Shown here in pieces: positions 60,664 through 64,000 of a stretch of DNA of 64,000 nucleotides. Positions within the stretch are counted from its first letter, which is position 1, and each line of letters opens with the position of its first letter. Both the position numbers and the translations under genes were made by a program. The notes below the pieces were generated by a model. It saw nothing but the letters and a program-made list of their open reading frames with translations. It was not told the origin of the DNA and did no database searches. Location of the stretch: the NCBI GenBank assembly GCA_036307305.1, contig JAXJXV010000014.1:317031-381030 (forward strand). Direction: 5' to 3'. This DNA comes from SIG607 sp036307305 (lineage in GTDB: Bacteria > Bacillota > Clostridia > Oscillospirales > Acutalibacteraceae).

Positions 60664-61857
60664 ATGAAAATTTTTGTTGTAAATGCAGGAAGTTCTTCAC
60701 TTAAATATCAGCTTATTGATATGGAAACCGAATCTGTTCTTGCAAAAGGTATTTGTGAAAGAATCGGTACTACAGGTGCCATTACTCATAAGGCTGCTGA
60801 CGGTCGCGTATATTCAGCCGACACACCCATGCCGACACATACCGAAGCTTTCGAGGCTGTTGTTTTTGCAATGACCAAAAGCGAAGCAAAGGTTATTGAT
60901 TCTTTTGATGAGATTTCCGCAATCGGTCACCGTATAGTACAGGGCGGCAGTATATTCTCTAAATCCTGTCTTATTAATCCTACTGTTCTTGACCAGATTG
61001 ACGAGCTTGGCGCACTCGCTCCTTTACATAATCCTGCCCACGTACTTGCTATTAAAGCGTGTATCAAGACCTTTGGTGAAAAAATTCCTCAGGCTGCTGT
61101 TTTTGACACCTCATTCCATCAGACTATGGAGCCTAAGGTTTATATGTTTGCGCTTCCTTATGAATATTACGAGAAATACGGCGTAAGAAAATACGGCGCA
61201 CACGGCACCTCTCATCATTTTGTAAGCGACAGAGTTGCAGTTCTTGAAAACAAAGATAAAAAAGACCTTAAGATTATCGTATGTCATATTGGTAACGGCG
61301 CTTCCATTACCGCTGTTAAGGACGGTGTATGCTGTGATACCTCTATGGGCTTTACTCCTCTTGACGGATTTATGATGGGTACAAGAACAGGTACACTCGA
61401 CCCATCCGCTCTCACCTTTATTGCAGAAAAAGAAAACCTTAGCCCTGCTGACATCAACAATATCTGCAACAAAAAATCAGGTATGCTTGGTGTTTCAGGC
61501 GTTTCTAACGATAACCGCGACGTTTGCGCTGCTGCTGATAACGGTAACGAAAGAGCAAAACTTGCCGTAGATATGCAGAGATATCAGATACTTAAATTCG
61601 TTGGTTCTTACGTAGCAGCTATGAACGGCGTTGATGCTATTGCATTTACAGCAGGTATTGGTGAAAACGATCCAGACCTTCGCGCGTACGTTTGCGAAAA
61701 CCTTGCCTATCTCGGCGTTGAAATTGACGATGAAAAGAATCATATTCGCGGTGAAGAAATTAAGATTTCCACCGAAAATTCTAAGGTTGACGTATTTGTA
61801 ATTCCTACTAATGAGGAACTTGCAATTGCGCGTGATACACTTGCTCTTATTTCTTAA
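60664..61857 (+). CDS. ackA: acetate kinase
   Basis: 397 residues from ATG 60664 with GGAGTTTTATT upstream. It is an ASKHA-fold kinase: VVNAGSSSLKYQLID, GHRIVQGG, FDTSFHQTM, YGAHGTSHHFV (catalytic region), CHIGNGASITAVKDG, DTSMGFTPLDG and FTAGIGEND. It forms ATP from acetyl phosphate in fermentation. No pta gene is adjacent; galK follows 17 bases later. Confidence 0.95.
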   Translation: MKIFVVNAGSSSLKYQLIDMETESVLAKGICERIGTTGAITHKAADGRVYSADTPMPTHTEAFEAVVFAMTKSEAKVIDSFDEISAIGHRIVQGGSIFSKSCLINPTVLDQIDELGALAPLHNPAHVLAIKACIKTFGEKIPQAAVFDTSFHQTMEPKVYMFALPYEYYEKYGVRKYGAHGTSHHFVSDRVAVLENKDKKDLKIIVCHIGNGASITAVKDGVCCDTSMGFTPLDGFMMGTRTGTLDPSALTFIAEKENLSPADINNICNKKSGMLGVSGVSNDNRDVCAAADNGNERAKLAVDMQRYQILKFVGSYVAAMNGVDAIAFTAGIGENDPDLRAYVCENLAYLGVEIDDEKNHIRGEEIKISTENSKVDVFVIPTNEELAIARDTLALIS

Positions 61858-61874
61858 TCAGGAAAGGTTGAATT

Positions 61875-63155
61875 TTGTTGAATATTTCACAAATTATAAC
61901 TGCAATTAACGAAGGCAAGTATGACAAAACCTTCAAGATTTTATATCCCTGTGACGTAAATACGGTTCGTGACAGATATGTAAGCGCTTGTAATAATTTT
62001 ACTAAGCTTTTCGGCGATAGGGAAGACGTTCGTATTTTTTCTGCTCCAGGCAGAACTGAGGTTGGAGGAAATCATACCGACCATCAGCATGGCAGAGTTT
62101 TGGCAGGTAGTGTTAATCTTGACGTAATCGGTATTGTTGCAGCAAATAGCGATAACATCGTTCGTATCGAATCAGAGGGATACAAGGTTGAGCCTGTTTC
62201 TCTTTCACAGCTTGAAGCTGATGAAAAAGAATACGGTACGACTAGCGCCCTTATTCGTGGTTGTTGCTCCTTCTTTAAAAAATCAGGCTACAATATCGGT
62301 GGTTTTGATGCTTTTACAACTTCGGACGTTCTCGGCGGTTCAGGTCTTTCATCATCTGCCGCTTATGAATTACTTATTTGTAATATATTGAACGGTTTAT
62401 TTAATGAGGCTAAGGTTAGCAAGGTTGAAATGGCTCAGATATCTCAGAAATCAGAGCGTGAATATTTCGGTAAGCCTTGCGGACTTTTAGACCAGATGGC
62501 AAGTTCACAGGGTGGATTTACCGCCATTGATTTCAATAATCCCCAAGAACCTATAGTTGAACAAATTGATTTTGACCTTGCTTCTCATGGCTACTCTCTT
62601 TGTGTAATTGACACTCACGGCGACCACGCTGACCTTACAAGTGATTATGCAGATATAACCGTTGAGTGCAGAGAAATAAGCAATTATTTCGGAAAAGATT
62701 TTTTGCGCGACGTGGATACGGTTGAGTTTTTTGCTAACGTCGGCAAACTCAGAGAAAAATTCGGTGACCGAGCAGTACTAAGAGCAATTCACTTCTTTGG
62801 CGACGACAATCGTGCAGAAGAACAAAAAATTGCTCTTAAACAGGATGATTTTGACCATTTTCTTGATTTGGTTAATGAGTCAGGAGATTCTTCGTATAAA
62901 TATCTACAAAACGTTTATTCTAATTCTAACGTTAAAGCTCAGGGACTCAGTCTCGCCCTTTGTCTGACAGAAAAGTTCCTTAAGGGCGAGGGCGCCTGTC
63001 GAGTTCACGGCGGCGGTTTTGCCGGAACTATACAATGCTATATTCCTACCGAGAAAATTGATGAATATGCAAAAATGATTAACGGTGTTTTCGGAGAGGG
63101 TAGCTGTTGTATACTTTCAATTCGTCCAATCGGTGGATGTGAAATTCTTCCATAA
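61875..63155 (+). CDS. galK: galactokinase
   Basis: 426 residues of the GHMP kinase family: APGRTEVGGNHTDHQHG (galactose binding), the ATP loop VLGGSGLSSSAAYE, GLLDQMASSQGGF and C-terminal GEGACRVHGGGFAGTIQCY. It phosphorylates galactose for the Leloir pathway and so complements the GH36 alpha-galactosidase. The start is TTG 61875 or the adjacent TTG 61878, with GGAAAGG upstream; no ATG fits. It is co-transcribed with ackA, an uncommon pairing. Confidence 0.93.
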   Translation: MLNISQIITAINEGKYDKTFKILYPCDVNTVRDRYVSACNNFTKLFGDREDVRIFSAPGRTEVGGNHTDHQHGRVLAGSVNLDVIGIVAANSDNIVRIESEGYKVEPVSLSQLEADEKEYGTTSALIRGCCSFFKKSGYNIGGFDAFTTSDVLGGSGLSSSAAYELLICNILNGLFNEAKVSKVEMAQISQKSEREYFGKPCGLLDQMASSQGGFTAIDFNNPQEPIVEQIDFDLASHGYSLCVIDTHGDHADLTSDYADITVECREISNYFGKDFLRDVDTVEFFANVGKLREKFGDRAVLRAIHFFGDDNRAEEQKIALKQDDFDHFLDLVNESGDSSYKYLQNVYSNSNVKAQGLSLALCLTEKFLKGEGACRVHGGGFAGTIQCYIPTEKIDEYAKMINGVFGEGSCCILSIRPIGGCEILP

Positions 63156-63170
63156 TTGCATAATAATTTT

Positions 63171-63207
63171 AAGAACAATGGGAAAAATTTCCCGTTGTTC
63201 TTTTTTT
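63171..63207 (+). terminator. terminator after galK
   Basis: AAGAACAATGGGAAA (63171-63185) and TTTCCCGTTGTTCTT (63188-63202), one G-T pair, followed by TTTTT. Confidence 0.85.
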
Positions 63208-63232
63208 GTCTATAAATTCATCTGTTTTTTTC

Positions 63233-63261
63233 TTGCATTGATAATTTTTTTTGTGTAAAAT
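63233..63261 (+). promoter_or_regulatory. promoter of the secreted protein at the window edge
   Basis: TTGCAT (63233-63238), 17 bases, TAAAAT (63256-63261). Confidence 0.55.
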
Positions 63262-63296
63262 TAACATAGAATTTTTTTAATAAAGGAGAAGTGTTT

Positions 63297-64000
63297 ATGA
63301 AAAGATTTTTAGCGATACTTTTAAGTCTGATGCTGCTGATGTCTGCACTTATGGTGCCGATAAATATTAGCGCAGAAGGAATCGACTGGAGTGCAGAGCT
63401 TGAAGATAGATATGACTTCGATTTTACAAACGAATTCTATTTCTCAGGCGACCAACACACCGACAGTCAGATATCAAATGACAACTGTTATTATGATATT
63501 TCAAAACCGTGGGTGTACGGATCAACAACTATTGATGCAGGATTTAACAGAGGTAACAGAATTATATATCCTGCGTATTCTGCTGTGGAAAAAAGTAATA
63601 ATTGGGGACCACAGTCGTTTTTCCAGCCTGGAAGCGTTACATATAATGATGAAACTGTTACCACCTTACAGGTTACCAGTTTAAATCCGTCATTTTTTAT
63701 GCCGCTTAAGGAAGATGGCACTCCATTTGAGTTAGCACCGGAGCATACCTATACCGTTAAAATTGCTTATCAGGTTACTGCTACTGCATCAAGTAATAAT
63801 GGTGGTAAACTGTATTTCTGTGCAGGTATTCCTTCTAACGGCGATATGAACAGTACTAATCTGTGCTACACAAGTACACAAAGCGGTAATGAAATTGCTT
63901 CTTGGATGGCAGGCAATAACTATACTTATACTGCTACAAAAGAAATTTCCACAATCGGTATGAGCAGTGATTCTAATTATAACTCTAACGATAATACTTA
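63297..64000 (+). CDS. secreted protein, N-terminal part (runs off the window)
   Basis: An open frame from ATG 63297, with AAAGGAGAA upstream, to the window edge (234 residues visible, no stop). Residues 1-26 are a signal peptide (KRFLAILLSLMLLMSALMVP, cut near ISA-EG). The following region is beta-rich and Asn/Ser/Thr/aromatic-rich, as in extracellular carbohydrate-binding or adhesion modules (YTVKIAYQVTATASSNNGG). No family is recognised, and catalytic or dockerin parts may lie beyond the edge. Confidence 0.7.
   Translation, partial: MKRFLAILLSLMLLMSALMVPINISAEGIDWSAELEDRYDFDFTNEFYFSGDQHTDSQISNDNCYYDISKPWVYGSTTIDAGFNRGNRIIYPAYSAVEKSNNWGPQSFFQPGSVTYNDETVTTLQVTSLNPSFFMPLKEDGTPFELAPEHTYTVKIAYQVTATASSNNGGKLYFCAGIPSNGDMNSTNLCYTSTQSGNEIASWMAGNNYTYTATKEISTIGMSSDSNYNSNDNT

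Overview
The window reads as chromosomal DNA from a low-GC, Gram-positive anaerobe of the class Clostridia, most likely a gut or rumen member of the Oscillospiraceae/Ruminococcaceae type. This is an inference from gene content. The evidence is AT-rich DNA, strong GGAGG-type ribosome binding sites, cohesin and dockerin domains, a DUF6809 gene, a TIGR04086 gene after yajC, the nusB-xseA-xseB-ispA-dxs-tlyA-nadK-argR-recN cluster, and cwlD. No 16S rRNA is present, so the genus cannot be read.

Layout. 1-0.3 kb: end of a SLOG/YpsA-like gene and a small membrane protein. 0.4-7.7 kb: a structured leader RNA, then a 1942-residue secreted GLUG-repeat protein ending in a dockerin, followed by a membrane-anchored cohesin protein that is its likely surface receptor. 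7.7-9.75 kb: a 2-kb stretch with no credible protein gene. It holds a promoter-plus-terminator small RNA, then about 1.6 kb of dense nested inverted repeats that looks like a very large structured RNA or RNA array. This is the most unusual part of the window. 9.75-15.5 kb: an XRE/TPR-like regulator, a two-integrase, two-excisionase module, and a HEPN-motif protein resembling the anti-phage ApeA family. 15.7-24.6 kb: an integrative element lying between the two ends of a tRNA-Leu gene. It carries a tyrosine integrase, two paralogous P-loop ATPases, a DUF1643 protein, a Cys-rich protein, a lipoprotein, an XRE regulator coupled to a small cohesin-dockerin protein, and DUF6809. No relaxase or conjugation gene is visible.

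From 24.7 kb on the genes are mostly core metabolism and housekeeping: a heterodimeric ABC exporter, a flavin/Fe-S enoate reductase and a DUF1846 protein, a lipase-like hydrolase, a PlsC-like acyltransferase, two PHP phosphatases, two tRNA-Ser genes, a GH36 alpha-galactosidase, serC-serA, a KDG-type sugar kinase, an orphan fumarase beta subunit after a DivIVA-like protein, the isoprenoid/DNA-repair cluster, dapA-dapB, queA-tgt-yajC, cwlD-radA, tmcAL, ackA, galK, and the start of another secreted protein.

Functional threads. Sugar use is represented by alpha-galactosidase, galactokinase, the sugar kinase and acetate kinase, with cohesin/dockerin surface proteins that may hold extracellular proteins on the cell. 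tRNA modification is represented by queA, tgt and tmcAL. The accessory 7.7-24.6 kb block combines mobile-element functions with a probable defence gene and unexplained structured RNA.
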